The notes beneath the pieces are model-generated. The model saw nothing but the letters and a program-made list of their open reading frames with translations, was not told the origin of the DNA and searched no databases. A stretch of DNA of 64,000 bases, taken from contig CAIWHK010000063.1 of NCBI GenBank assembly GCA_903912525.1, positions 28,570 through 92,569 of the forward strand. Reading direction: 5' to 3'. A program made the position numbers and the translations under genes. This document shows positions 18,777 to 29,300 of the stretch, piece after piece (position 1 is the first letter of the stretch; every line of letters begins with the position of its first letter). The stretch comes from an uncultured bacterium (GTDB lineage Bacteria > Krumholzibacteriota > Krumholzibacteriia > LZORAL124-64-63).

Positions 18777-21700
18777 ATGCATCGCCCCTGCAAGGGCTAC
18801 GCGCCCCTGTTGTTGTTCCTTGTTGCCATCGCCGGCGCACCCGGCAATGCCACGGCCGCGGCGCCTGCCGGAGAAGTCATCCACGAAGGCCGCTTCGACG
18901 CCGCGCAGTTGCGGTGGGTGGCGCAGGCCGACGGCAACGTTGCCGCCGAACTTCCGGACACGCGCCTGGTCCCGGTGCCGGGACGCGCCATGCTGCCGAA
19001 CCGCGAGATGCTGCTGCTGGTGCCGGCCGATCGCCGCGTGGCGGGCGTCGTGATCGAACCGCTGTCGACGTCGCTGATGAAGGTGCCCGGGCAGATGGCC
19101 CTGGCCGCGGACGTGACGACAAGTTCGGGCGGCCGGCTCGGCGCCGCCGACGTGGCCGCTGCGCTGGACAAACGCGCGACGACGGGCGAATGGGTGGCCA
19201 CGTGGTCGACGCACCTGTGGCGCGGCTACCAGCTGCTGGCCGTGGCGGTCACGCCGCTGCGCCCGCTGGCCGGCGATGCCGGCGCCTGCGAATTCCTTTC
19301 CGACTACGCGGTGCGCGTGGTGTGGGCCGATGGCGGCGCGCCCGATGTCGCCCAGCGCGAACGCCTGGTGCCGGGCGAGGCCGAGGACAACCGCCAGGTG
19401 CTCGCGCGCCTGGTGGCCAACCCCGAGGCCGTTTCGGCGATGCGCCGCGAGGACGGCGCCCTGGTCAGCGCGCCCGCCGGCTTCACGCCGGACAAGACCC
19501 CCAGCCTGACCGGCAGCCCGGTCACCTGCCTGATCATCACCAGCAGCGCGCTGGCCCCCTCGTTCCAGGTGCTGGCCAACTACCGCACCGCCCGCGGCAT
19601 GCCCACGGTGGTGGCGACGCGCGAGTACATCGCCGCCAACTTCCGCAACGGCGCCGACATCCAGGAAACCATGCGCATGTACATCCGCGACGCCTACACG
19701 AAGTGGGGCGTGCAGTACGTGCTGCTGGGCGGCGACTCGGACGTGCTGCCTCCGCGCTACATCGACAACACGCTCTACCCGCCCAACAGCTTCACGTCCA
19801 TCCCGTGCGACCTGTACTTCGCCTGCCTGGACGGCAACTGGAACGCCGACGGCGATGCCTGGTACGGTCAGCCGGTGAAGTACGACAAACCGGGCGACAA
19901 CGTCGATTTCGCCTCCGAGGTCTACATCGGCCGCGCGCCGGTCAGCTCGGCGACCGATGCCGCGACCTTCGTGCAGAAGGTCATCAACTACGAGTCGTTG
20001 CCGGCGGGCACCGCGTGGCCGAGCCGCACGCTGTTCGCGGCCGAGGTGCTCTTCCCCGAGGACTGGGCGCCGGGCGACCAGATCCTGCTGGACGGCGCCG
20101 GCTACGCCAACGAGCAGGTCACGACGCTGATCCAGCCCTGCACCGACCTCCAGGTGCTGCGGATGTACCAGACCGACGCGGTCTACCCGCGCGACCTGTC
20201 ACTGACGCGCGCTGCCCTGATCGACTCGCTGAACGGCGGCAACTACGGCATCGTCAACCAGATCGGGCACGGCTATTTCTTCAACATGTCGGTCGGCGAC
20301 GCGAATTTCATGACCACCGATGCCGACAACCTGGTCAACGGCACGCACCAGTTCTTCCTGTTCGGCCTGAACTGCGCCTCGGCGGCCTTCGACAACAGCT
20401 GCCTGATGGAGCGTTTCGTGCAGAACCCGGACGGCGGGGCCGTGTGCGCCCTCGGTTCGTCCCGCGAGGCCTTCCCGACCGCGGCCAACTCCTACCAGCA
20501 GGAGTTCTTCCGGAACTTCTACTGCGTCGGCGAGCACCGCCTCGGTCGCCTGCAGATGCTCAGCCGCCTGCCCTGGCTGGCCAACACGGTCGACAACTAC
20601 CTCGACCGCTGGACCTACGAGAACTACACGCTGCTGGGCGACCCCGCCCTGGCCCTGTGGAGCGCGGCCCCGCGCACAGCGACGGTGACGGCGCCGACGA
20701 GCATCGCCGCCGGCCAGCGAACGGTTAGCGTGACGGTGACTGTGAGCGGCGTCGCCGTGCAGGGCGCCACCGTCTGCCTGGCCAAGTCGAACGAGGAACT
20801 CGTCTACGGAACCACGGATGCGACCGGCGCGGTGTCGCTGTCGGCTCTCCTGCCGAGCGCAGGCACGGCGACGTTGATCGTGACCGGGCACAACCTGGCG
20901 ACGACAACGCGCTCGATCCCTGTGACGCTGAGCGGGCGCTACCTGAAGATCACCGGCATGCCGTTCGTGGACAACGGCACGGGCGGCAGCATCGGCAACG
21001 GCAACGGCGTCGTCGACGCCGGCGAGCGCATCGCTTTCACGCCGACCTACATCAACTCGGGCACGACCTCGGCCACGAGCCTGCGCGGCGCGCTGACGAC
21101 CACCGCAGTGGGGGTCACGGTCGTGACCACCAGCGTCTCGGTCACCAACGCCGCCGCCGGCGCCAACACGGCCGCGACCGCGCCCATCCTGGTCGATTTC
21201 GCCAGTTCCATGCCCGACGGCTACCCGGTAACCTTCAAGTCGGACGCGTACTCCGGCACGACGCACTGGTACTCCGAGTACACGGTGCCGATCAATGCCC
21301 CCCAGCCCGAGGTCACGAGCCTGGACTGGCAGGACGCCGCGTTCGGCAACGGCAACGGGATCCTGGAGAACGGCGAACGGGTCGCGATCACCGTCGAAGT
21401 GAAGAATTTCGGCGTCGGGGCCTCCGGCACGCTGACCGGCCGCCTGCGGACTGCCAGCCCGAACGTGACGGTGCGTGACTCGGTGGCCACGTGGTCGTCC
21501 CTGGGCCTGCTCGGGCACAACACGGCCGCGACCACGTTCTCGCTGTCGCTGGTCGACACCGCTGTCGCCGGGCCCGCCTGGGTCGTGCTGCAGGACGGCT
21601 ATGGCCGGAAGGTTCGCCACGACTTCACGCTGGGTCGGCCGGTACCGCCCACCCAGCTCGAGGCCGGCACGTCCCTGGGGCCCGACTCCATCGAACTGAG

Positions 21701-23606
21701 CTGGCTGCCATCGGCCAGCCCCGACGTCTACGGCTACAACATCTACCGCGCCGCCGTGCTGGCCGGCCCGTACGCGCGGGTGAACACGGATGTCGTGGCC
21801 CGTGTCTCGTCATACGTCGACACCGGATTGCCGCTGTTGACGCCGTTCCATTACCGTATCGTGGCGGTCGACTCGTCGCGCGTGCCCAGCACGTATTCGG
21901 CGACCATCAGCTGTTCGACGGCGCCGGCGGAGATGGCCGGGTTCCCGGCGCCGTTCGACGGCGAGACCAGCGGCCCGCTGGCCGTGGGCGACATCGACGG
22001 CGACAACGACCTGGAGATCGTCCTGGCCAGCAGCCAGGTCTACGCCTGGCACCACAACGGCACCGAAGTGCGCGACGGCGATGGCGTGGCGCTCACGCTC
22101 GGTCCGTTCTCGAATTTCGCCGACGGGACGCTGCTCGAGTTGGCGGCCGTGACGCTGGCCGACCTCGACGGCCTGCCGGGCGCCGAGATCATCGTCAGCG
22201 AGCGCAGCCCGGTGGCGCAGATCCACGTGTTCAAAGCCAACGGCACCGAGATGCCCGGGTGGCCGCGCCCGTTCAACATGTCGACGTTCAACTGGGCGGC
22301 GCCCGCGGTCGGGGATATCGACGGCGACCACCTGCCCGAAGTGGTGGTCCACACGCTCAACGGCGTGATCTGGGCCTGGAACGCCGACGGCACCGAGGTG
22401 CGCGACGGCGACGCGAACGCGGGCACGCAGGGCGTGCTCTATGTTCGCGAAGGCGCCCAGTGGGAATGGTCGCGCAGCGGCCCGACGCTGGTCGACCTCG
22501 ATCATGACGGGGCCCGGGACATCGTCTTCGGCACCAAGAACGACGCCACCGGCATCAAGCGACTGATGGCGATGAAATGGACCGGCGCGTTCCTGCCCGG
22601 CTTCCCCAAGACCATGAACGGCGGCATCAACGTCGACATCGCGGCCGGCGACGTCAACCGGGACGGCGTGGTCGAACTGGTGACCTATGACTCCCAGCGG
22701 TATGTCTACGTCGTTCGCGAGGACGGAACCGACTACCAGGGCTTCCCGGTACGGACGCCGTACACCGCCAGCAACGATTGGGCGAGCAGCCCGGCGCTGG
22801 CTGACCTGGACGGCGACGGCAAGCTCGAGATCATCTACACGCCGAACGCCACGGGCCTGAACTCGAAGATCGTCGTGATCAGCACGAACACGACCGACGG
22901 CACCTCCGGCCAGGTGAAGGCCGGCTGGCCGGTCGACCTGCCCGGCAGCTCCGAGGCCAGTCCGGTGGTCGGCGACCTCGACGGCGACGGCGTGCCCGAG
23001 ATCGTCCATGGCATCGGCGGCGGCGACGTGGGCGCCCCCTACAACCTGTACGTCTACCACGCGAACGGGCAGCCGATGAGCGGCTTCCCGATCACGCTGA
23101 CCGGTCCGGTGCGCACCTCGGCGGTGATCACGGACATCGACCACGACCTCGACGTCGACCTGGTCTACGGCGGCTGGGACTTCCTCTGCCACATCTGGGA
23201 CCTGCCGTTCGCCTACAACGCCGGCAAGGTGCCCTGGCCCACGTACAAGGGCGACATGAAGCGCGACGGCGTCTACTCGGCGCCCGGCGTTTCCGGCGTG
23301 GACCCGCGCCCACTGGTGCCCGCGGCACCGGTGGCGCTGGACCGGCCGTACCCGAACCCGTTCAACCCGTCGGTCACGGTGCGGCTGTACCTGGACTCGG
23401 CCCGCAACGTGACGCTCGGCGTCTACGATGTCCGCGGGCACCTGGTGCGCTCGCTTCACGAGGGACCGGCTGCTGCCGGCTGGCGCACGGTGGTGTGGGA
23501 CGGACGCAATGACGCCGGCCTGGCCTCGGCCAGCGGCGTCTATTTCCTGCGGGCCGAGAGCCCCGGCGCCCCGTCGGTCACGCGGAAGATGATGCTGGTC
23601 AAGTGA
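18777..23606 (+). CDS. Gingipain-like C25 cysteine peptidase with VCBS-type repeats and FlgD-like sorting domain
   Basis: A 1,609-residue exported peptidase; the start at ATG 18777 follows CGGAGG by six bases and opens a signal peptide (to about residue 25). A propeptide-like region precedes the C25 core (about 245-650): TCLIITSSALAPSFQVL, YVLLGGDSDVLPPRY, catalytic His498 in IGHGYF and Cys533 in GLNCASAAFD. Then come Ig-like CARDB/FnIII modules (to about 1050), a beta-propeller of VCBS/FG-GAP repeats with DIDGDNDLE, DLDGDGKLE and DLDGDGVPE calcium-type loops (about 1060-1500), and a C-terminal FlgD-like domain with YPNPFNPSVTV. In gingipains the C-terminal domain directs type IX secretion; here the FlgD-like domain may serve a similar sorting purpose (inference). 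Confidence 0.92.
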   Translation: MHRPCKGYAPLLLFLVAIAGAPGNATAAAPAGEVIHEGRFDAAQLRWVAQADGNVAAELPDTRLVPVPGRAMLPNREMLLLVPADRRVAGVVIEPLSTSLMKVPGQMALAADVTTSSGGRLGAADVAAALDKRATTGEWVATWSTHLWRGYQLLAVAVTPLRPLAGDAGACEFLSDYAVRVVWADGGAPDVAQRERLVPGEAEDNRQVLARLVANPEAVSAMRREDGALVSAPAGFTPDKTPSLTGSPVTCLIITSSALAPSFQVLANYRTARGMPTVVATREYIAANFRNGADIQETMRMYIRDAYTKWGVQYVLLGGDSDVLPPRYIDNTLYPPNSFTSIPCDLYFACLDGNWNADGDAWYGQPVKYDKPGDNVDFASEVYIGRAPVSSATDAATFVQKVINYESLPAGTAWPSRTLFAAEVLFPEDWAPGDQILLDGAGYANEQVTTLIQPCTDLQVLRMYQTDAVYPRDLSLTRAALIDSLNGGNYGIVNQIGHGYFFNMSVGDANFMTTDADNLVNGTHQFFLFGLNCASAAFDNSCLMERFVQNPDGGAVCALGSSREAFPTAANSYQQEFFRNFYCVGEHRLGRLQMLSRLPWLANTVDNYLDRWTYENYTLLGDPALALWSAAPRTATVTAPTSIAAGQRTVSVTVTVSGVAVQGATVCLAKSNEELVYGTTDATGAVSLSALLPSAGTATLIVTGHNLATTTRSIPVTLSGRYLKITGMPFVDNGTGGSIGNGNGVVDAGERIAFTPTYINSGTTSATSLRGALTTTAVGVTVVTTSVSVTNAAAGANTAATAPILVDFASSMPDGYPVTFKSDAYSGTTHWYSEYTVPINAPQPEVTSLDWQDAAFGNGNGILENGERVAITVEVKNFGVGASGTLTGRLRTASPNVTVRDSVATWSSLGLLGHNTAATTFSLSLVDTAVAGPAWVVLQDGYGRKVRHDFTLGRPVPPTQLEAGTSLGPDSIELSWLPSASPDVYGYNIYRAAVLAGPYARVNTDVVARVSSYVDTGLPLLTPFHYRIVAVDSSRVPSTYSATISCSTAPAEMAGFPAPFDGETSGPLAVGDIDGDNDLEIVLASSQVYAWHHNGTEVRDGDGVALTLGPFSNFADGTLLELAAVTLADLDGLPGAEIIVSERSPVAQIHVFKANGTEMPGWPRPFNMSTFNWAAPAVGDIDGDHLPEVVVHTLNGVIWAWNADGTEVRDGDANAGTQGVLYVREGAQWEWSRSGPTLVDLDHDGARDIVFGTKNDATGIKRLMAMKWTGAFLPGFPKTMNGGINVDIAAGDVNRDGVVELVTYDSQRYVYVVREDGTDYQGFPVRTPYTASNDWASSPALADLDGDGKLEIIYTPNATGLNSKIVVISTNTTDGTSGQVKAGWPVDLPGSSEASPVVGDLDGDGVPEIVHGIGGGDVGAPYNLYVYHANGQPMSGFPITLTGPVRTSAVITDIDHDLDVDLVYGGWDFLCHIWDLPFAYNAGKVPWPTYKGDMKRDGVYSAPGVSGVDPRPLVPAAPVALDRPYPNPFNPSVTVRLYLDSARNVTLGVYDVRGHLVRSLHEGPAAAGWRTVVWDGRNDAGLASASGVYFLRAESPGAPSVTRKMMLVK

Positions 23607-23773
23607 TCTGGACCGGCTGGTCAACCAGCCCCCGGCTCGACGGCGGCCGACGCGCGTGCTATCGTCCCGGACGAAGCGGCCGCGCATCGGCCGCCGCCGG
23701 CGCGTCAGCCCCCTGCACGGGGCCGCGCACGCGCCCGGCCGACCCCATTTAGATCAAGGAAGGGCGCCGCCCC

Positions 23774-24757
23774 GTGCGCATCTGCCTGCTGACACCCCAG
23801 GATCTCGCCGCCGATCCGTTCCCGGCCGACGACTGGCCCTGCGATCCGCGCCCCTACCTGCCGGACGCCGTCTGGCACGTCGAGACGCTGGAGAAGGCCA
23901 CCTCGGTGCGGACCATCCGCCGCCTGGTGAGCGAGGGCTTCGACCTGTTCTTCAACCTCTGCGACGGCACCCCCGAGTGCGACGTGCCGGGCATCGAGGT
24001 GGTGCGCGCCCTGGAGCGCCTGAACGTGCCGTTCACCGGCGCCACCTCCGAGTTCTACGAGCCATCGCGGGTGACGATGAAGCGCGTGTGCCGCGAGCTG
24101 GGCATCGCGACGCCGGCCCATGTGCTGGCGCGGGGCGAGCAGGACGTCACGCGCGCGGCCGCGCGCCTGCGCTACCCGCTCATCGTCAAGCACCACAGCA
24201 GCTACGCCAGCGTGGACCTCAGCCGCGCCTCGCGGGTGGTCAGCGAGGCGGGACTGCGCCGACAGGCCGGCAAGATGATCCGCCGCCACGGCGCCGCGCT
24301 GATCGAGGAGTTCATCGAGGGCACCGAGTGCACCGTGCTGATCGCCGAGGTGCCCGGACGCCCCACCCGCCCGCGCGCCTACCCGCCGGTGCAGTACGTC
24401 TTCCCGAAGGGCGAGACCTTCAAGCACGAGAAGCTGAAGTGGGTCGACTACGACGGCATGACCTCGGGCCCGGTCACGGACCCGCGGCTGGCCAGGCGCC
24501 TGCAGGACGAATCGGCGAAGCTGTTCGTGGCGCTCAAGGGCGCCGGTTTCGGAAGGGCCGACATCCGCGTCGACCACGAGGGCACGCCGTGGATGCTCGA
24601 GATCAACGCCAACTGCGGCATCTATTTTCCGCCGGAGAGCTACGGCGGCGCCGACATGTGCCTGGCCCAGGACCCGGATGGCCATGTCGGCTTCACGCGG
24701 CGCCTGGTCGAAGCCGGGCTCTGGCGCCACCGGCGGCGGCGGCGCGCGAAGCGCTGA
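23774..24757 (+). CDS. ATP-grasp ligase, D-alanine-D-alanine ligase-like
   Basis: A 327-residue cytoplasmic protein starting with GTG at 23774 (AAGGAAGGG upstream). The pre-ATP-grasp part has GFDLFFNLCDGTPECDVPGIEVVRALERLNVPFTG, and the ATP-binding part has TMKRVCRELGIATP, YPLIVKHHSSYASVDLS, ALIEEFIEGTECTVLI and the metal-binding end WMLEINANCGIYFPP. This pattern is of the D-Ala-D-Ala ligase/RimK superfamily, in the branch of stand-alone ligases rather than the true peptidoglycan Ddl. It should join a carboxylate to an amine using ATP; substrates are unknown. The C-terminus is strongly basic (HRRRRRRAKR). The putative selenoprotein follows after 35 bases on the same strand. Confidence 0.85.
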   Translation: MRICLLTPQDLAADPFPADDWPCDPRPYLPDAVWHVETLEKATSVRTIRRLVSEGFDLFFNLCDGTPECDVPGIEVVRALERLNVPFTGATSEFYEPSRVTMKRVCRELGIATPAHVLARGEQDVTRAAARLRYPLIVKHHSSYASVDLSRASRVVSEAGLRRQAGKMIRRHGAALIEEFIEGTECTVLIAEVPGRPTRPRAYPPVQYVFPKGETFKHEKLKWVDYDGMTSGPVTDPRLARRLQDESAKLFVALKGAGFGRADIRVDHEGTPWMLEINANCGIYFPPESYGGADMCLAQDPDGHVGFTRRLVEAGLWRHRRRRRAKR

Positions 24758-24792
24758 AGCAACGTCCCCAACCAACGTCAACGGGAGCCGCT

Positions 24793-25347
24793 ATGCGACC
24801 GATCCGCCTCGCCCGTTTGTTGACCGTCCTGGCGCTCGCCGTCCTGGCGACTGCCTGCGGCAAGGACAAGGCCACCGACCCTGTTGTCGCGGCCATGCCC
24901 GACTTCCAGCTCACCGACCTCAACCCGAACTCGTTGACTGCGGGTGAACTGGTCTCGCCGCGCGACTACCTGCAGACGGTATCCGTCTGGTACTTCGGGC
25001 ACTCGACCTGAGGCTACTGCGTTAGCCAGTTCGGCTATCTCGATTTCATGCAGGACGAGATCACGGCGGAAGGCTGGGCGCAGGACGTGCAGATCCTGGG
25101 CGTCAATGCGACCGGCCTCGAGAGCGACAACCCCGCGGCAGTCGTGGGCAAGGACCTGCCCTGGCTGCAGGACACGGCGCCGGCCTCGGTCTGGACGCTT
25201 TGGAACGTGGAATGGCGGGATGTCGTCATCCTGGACGGGGCGAACCGCAAGGTCGGCGTCTACAACCTGACGACGCACGACCTTGCGAATCCGGCGTACT
25301 ATCTGGAACTGAAGGGCATGCTGCACGCCGCGATCGCGGCGCGCTAG
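24793..25347 (+). CDS. Putative selenocysteine-containing thioredoxin-like lipoprotein
   Basis: A 184-residue protein if the in-frame TGA at 25009-25011 is read as selenocysteine (residue 73). The ATG at 24793 follows GGGAG. Residues 1-21 are a signal peptide with lipobox LATAC (lipidation at Cys22). Then PDFQLTDLNPNS and VSVWYFGHST-U-GYC form a thioredoxin-fold start in which Sec73 and Cys76 replace a CxxC. After the TGA the same frame continues without stop for 111 codons with good protein character (VQILGVNA, WRDVVILDGANRKVGVYNL), as in AhpC/TSA redoxins, to a natural TAG. A hairpin right after the TGA matches a bacterial SECIS. It likely acts as a periplasmic thiol-selenol oxidoreductase or peroxidase. 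A nonsense mutation is the alternative, but the intact downstream frame and the placement of the TGA argue against it. Confidence 0.82.
25012..25037 (+). promoter_or_regulatory. Putative bacterial SECIS element
   Basis: Directly after the TGA (25009-25011), TAGCC (25023-25027) pairs with GGCTA (25033-25037) around the loop AGTTC (25028-25032). The loop begins 17 bases after the TGA and has G as its second base, as in known bacterial SECIS hairpins such as fdhF of E. coli. An alternative pairing of TAGCC with GGCTA at 25012-25016 also exists. Confidence 0.65.
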
Positions 25348-25349
25348 CC

Positions 25350-26222
25350 CTAGCGGGCCACCTTCAACTGCGATTCATAGACCGCGCGACGGACCTTGCC
25401 CAGCTGGACTTCCTGCTCGGCGAGGTCCTTTCGCTTGGCAGCCTGGTCCACCTGCGCGTTCAGGACGCTGCCCTCGAGCTTGGTGATCTCCGTCTGCAGG
25501 CGCCGGTATTCGGCCGCGGCGTTCGGATCGACCGTGCTGGTGATCGAGGCGCGCTCGCGCCGCTTGACCGCGAGGTCCATCTCCAGCCGGCACGCCTTCG
25601 CGGCCGCGTCATGGAAGGACTTCACCGCGCGCGCCGTGTCGATCTCGCGCCGGCGAAGGTCGCGACGTCGCTCCAGCAGCTGCTTCTCGGTCTCGGCGTA
25701 CTTGCGACGTCCTTCCAGTTCGGCCCGCTTGGCGTCGTTCTTCTCCGACTTGGCCAGCGCGATCTGCGCGTCCAGCCCCTTGATCTCGCTCGTCTTGATG
25801 TCGATATGCGTCCCGGCCACGGTCGCCAGCATGCTGGCGCGGTCCAGCCGACGTTCCGCCAGCGCCTTCTCGGTCACGGCGTTCTGCAGGTCGCGCGAGA
25901 TCTCGGACTCGGCGCGGTAATCGACCAGCACCGTGAGCGTATCGCCGGCGGCGACGAAGAGCGGCGCGGCAGCGCTGCCCTGCGCGGGCGCGACGCCGCC
26001 AACCGGCGCTTCGACCGTCACGCCGGGATTGAGCACTGCCGGGCCATTGTCGGGCGCGGGCACGGCCGCGACCGGCGGCGCGGGCAGTTCGACCGGCGCC
26101 GTCGTCGAATCGCCGGCGGCGGGCACAGGGTCAACCTGGGCGACGGCCGGCATGGAAAGGGCGGCGGCCATCGCCAGGGCGACGGCAATGATTGACGGGC
26201 ATCCGACAGCGTGACGAGACAT
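25350..26222 (-). CDS. Exported coiled-coil protein downstream of RND operon
   Basis: A 290-residue protein. The start is taken at ATG 26222 (GGGGG upstream; in-frame ATGs 12 and 15 codons upstream are possible). A signal peptide ends MPAVAQ, then a Pro/Ala/Val-rich linker (about 30-85) and FVAAGDTLTVLVDYRAE. Residues about 105-290 are a long charged helix rich in Lys, Glu, Ala and Arg, typical of coiled coil. No known family is recognised. It is on the same strand as the RND pump operon, 89 bases after the RND gene, and could be an accessory periplasmic spacer. It converges on the selenoprotein gene with a two-base gap. Confidence 0.65.
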   Translation of the reverse strand: MSRHAVGCPSIIAVALAMAAALSMPAVAQVDPVPAAGDSTTAPVELPAPPVAAVPAPDNGPAVLNPGVTVEAPVGGVAPAQGSAAAPLFVAAGDTLTVLVDYRAESEISRDLQNAVTEKALAERRLDRASMLATVAGTHIDIKTSEIKGLDAQIALAKSEKNDAKRAELEGRRKYAETEKQLLERRRDLRRREIDTARAVKSFHDAAAKACRLEMDLAVKRRERASITSTVDPNAAAEYRRLQTEITKLEGSVLNAQVDQAAKRKDLAEQEVQLGKVRRAVYESQLKVAR

Positions 26223-26311
26223 GGATCGACCCCCGGGAAACGACATGCGTCCCATGTTGTAATGTTGCCGCCCCACGATAGCGCCGACGGCGCTCCGCAG
26301 CAACGGACTGC

Positions 26312-29300
26312 TCAACCGGCCGTGCGCCAGCGGATCTTCTCCAGCCTGGTTTGCACACGATCCAGGTAGGTGAAGAACACCGGCGTCACGTAAAGCGTGA
26401 TCAGTTGCGAGAACAGCAGGCCGCCCACCACGCACAGGCCCAGCGGCCGGCGCGACTCGGCGCCGGCGCCCAGGCCCAGCGCGATCGGCAGCGTGCCCAT
26501 CAGCGCGGCCATCGTCGTCATCATGATGGGCCGGAAGCGGATGCTGCAGGCCTTGACGATCGCGGCCTCGGCGTCCAGGCCACCGCGCTTGGCCTCGATG
26601 GCGAAGTCGATCATCATGATCGCGTTCTTCTTCACCACACCGATGAGCATGATCAGGCCGACGAAGCTGAACATGTCCAACTGCACCTTGAAGACCAGCA
26701 GCGTCAGCAGCGCCCCGAAGAGCGCGAACGGCAGGCCGGTCAAGATCGTGATCGGGTGCACGAAACTCTCGTAGAGGATGCCCAGGATCATGTAGATGAC
26801 CAGGATGGCCAGCAGCAGCATGGCCATCAGGCCCGACTGCGAGGCCTTGAAGGCCTGCGCGGTGCCCGAGAAGGCGGTTGTGACCGACGACGGCAGCGTC
26901 TCGCCGGCAGCCTTGTTCACGATCTCCACGGCCTCGCTGAGGGCCACGCCCTCGCCCAGGTTGAACGAGATGGTGACAGCGGGCAGCTGCCCGGCATGGT
27001 TCACCGTCATCGGGCCCACCCCGGGCTCCAGCGTCGCCAGCGCCGACAGGGGCACCAGCTGGCCGCTGTTCGAGCGCACGTACAGCTGCGACAGCGCCGA
27101 CGGGTCGCGCTGCGACTCGGGCAACAGTTCCATCAGCACGCTGTACTGGTTGTTCGGCGCCAGGATGGTCGAGACCTGCCGGGTGCCGAAGGCCGAGTAG
27201 AGCGTCTCTTCGATCACCTGCGTCGTGACACCCAGCGAGGCGGCGCGGTCGCGGTCGATGCGCACGTTCAGCTCGGGGTTGCTGACGCGCAGGTCGCTGT
27301 TGATGTCGCGCAGCTTCGGCTCCTGGCGCAGGCGGGCCTCCAGCTTCGGGGCCGCCGTGTAGAGCTCGTCCAGGTCCGGCGACTGCATCGTGTACTGGTA
27401 GAGGCCCGAGGCGAAGCGCGCGCCGATGTTGATGGCCGGCGGGTTGGTGACGAACACGCGGATGCCGGGGATCTTCGCCATCTCGCGCCGCAGCGCGACG
27501 ACGACCTCGTCGGCGCTCAACTCGCGGTCCTTGCGCGGCTTCAGGCGGATGAAGAACCGGCCGCCGTTGCCGCTGGACGTGGGGCCGCCGGCGCCGACGC
27601 TGGACATGAAGGCGTCCACGTTCGGGTCCTTGGCCAGCACGGCGGCCGCGGCCTGCTGGTGCTCTTTCATGGAATCGAACGCCAGGCCCTCGGCGCCCTC
27701 GGTGGTGCCGGTCAAAAAGCCGGTGTCGGCCGTCGGGATGAAGCCCTTGGGCACCACCTTGAACAGCACCATCGTGCCGGCGAAGACGGCCAGCGACAGC
27801 AGCAGCGTGGCGCTCTTGCGGCGCATCGCCATGGCCAGCGTGCGTTCGTACCAGCCCAGGCTGACGACCCACACGCGCTCGATGCCGTCGTAGAAGCGGT
27901 TGTGCTTCATGTGCTGCGGGCGCAGGAAGCGGCTGCACATCATCGGCGTCAGGGACAGCGAGACGAAGCCCGAGACGATGATGGCGGCCATGATCACGAC
28001 CGCGAATTCGCGGAACAGGCGCCCCATGATGCCGCCCATGAACAGGATGGGGATGAACACGGCGGCCAGCGAGAGCGTCATCGAGACGATGGTGAACGAC
28101 ACCTCGCGCGCGCCCTCGCGGGCGGCCTGCAGCGGCGGCTTGCCCATCTCCATGTGCCGGTAGATGTTCTCGAGCATCACGATGGCGTCGTCGACGACGA
28201 AGCCCACCGAGAGCGTCAGCGCCATCAGCGACAGGTTGTCCAGGTTGAAGTGCATCAGCGACATCACCCAGAAGGTGCCGACGATCGACATCGGCAGCGC
28301 CAGGCTGGGAATCACCGTCGCCGAGAGGTTGCGCAGGAACAGGAAGATCACCAGGATGACCAGCACCAGGGTCAGCAGCAGCGTCACCTTGACGTCGTGC
28401 ACCGACTCGCGGATGGGCTCGGCGCGGTCGAACATCACTTCGAGCTTCGTCGCCGCCGGCAACTGGTCGCGGAACGTGGGCAAGAGATCGCGCACGGCGC
28501 GCGAGACGGCGTCGGTGTTCGTGCCGGGCTGGCGCTGCACGGCCAGCATGATGGCGCGTTCGTCCTTGAACCAGCTGGCGGCCTTGTCGTTCTGGACGCT
28601 GTCCAGCACGCGGCCCAGCTCCTGCAGGCGCACCGGGGCGCCCTCGCGCCAGGCCACGATGATGGGGCGGTACTCGGCGGCCGTATTGAGCTGGCCGTCG
28701 GCGCGCACGGTCATGGAACGCTCGGTCCCGTACAGGGTGCCGGTGGGCAGGTTCACGTTGCTCGACTGCACGGCCGAGACGACCTGGTCGATGCCCAGCC
28801 CCCGCGCGGCCAGTTCCTGCGGGTCGAGCTGGATGCGCACGGCGTACTTCTGCGAGCCGTAGACCTGCACCTGGGCCACGCCGCTGACCATCGAGATGCG
28901 GCGGGCGACCATGGTCTGCGCGAACTCGTCGACCGTGGACAACGGCAACGTCGGCGAGCTCAGCACGATGTAGAGGATGGGCTGGTCGGCGGGGTTCACC
29001 TTGCGGTACGACGGCGGCGCCGGCATGTCGCGCGGCAACTGGCGCGCGACGTCCGAGATGGCGGCCTGGACGTCCTGGGCGGCGGCGTCGATATCGCGGT
29101 CGAGCTTGAACTGGATCGTGATGTTGGTCGAACCGAGCGCGCTCGAGGACGTCATGTTGTCGATGCCCGCGATCGTCGAGAACTGCTTCTCGAGCGGCGT
29201 CGCCACGGCTGAGGCCATGGTCTCGGGGCTGGCGCCCGGCAGCGAGGCGGACACCGAGATGGTCGGGAAGTCGACGTTCGGCAGGTCGCTGACCGGCAGC

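Noticed and set aside
23615..23630. Terminator after the C25 peptidase gene (GGCTGG-TCAA-CCAGCC)
   Set aside because: The 6-bp stem is short and no T-run follows; it is too weak to list as a terminator.
25009..25011. TGA as the true end of a short 72-residue lipoprotein, or a disabling mutation
   Set aside because: The downstream 111 codons stay in frame with protein-like content to a natural stop, and the TGA replaces the first Cys of CxxC with a SECIS-like hairpin after it.
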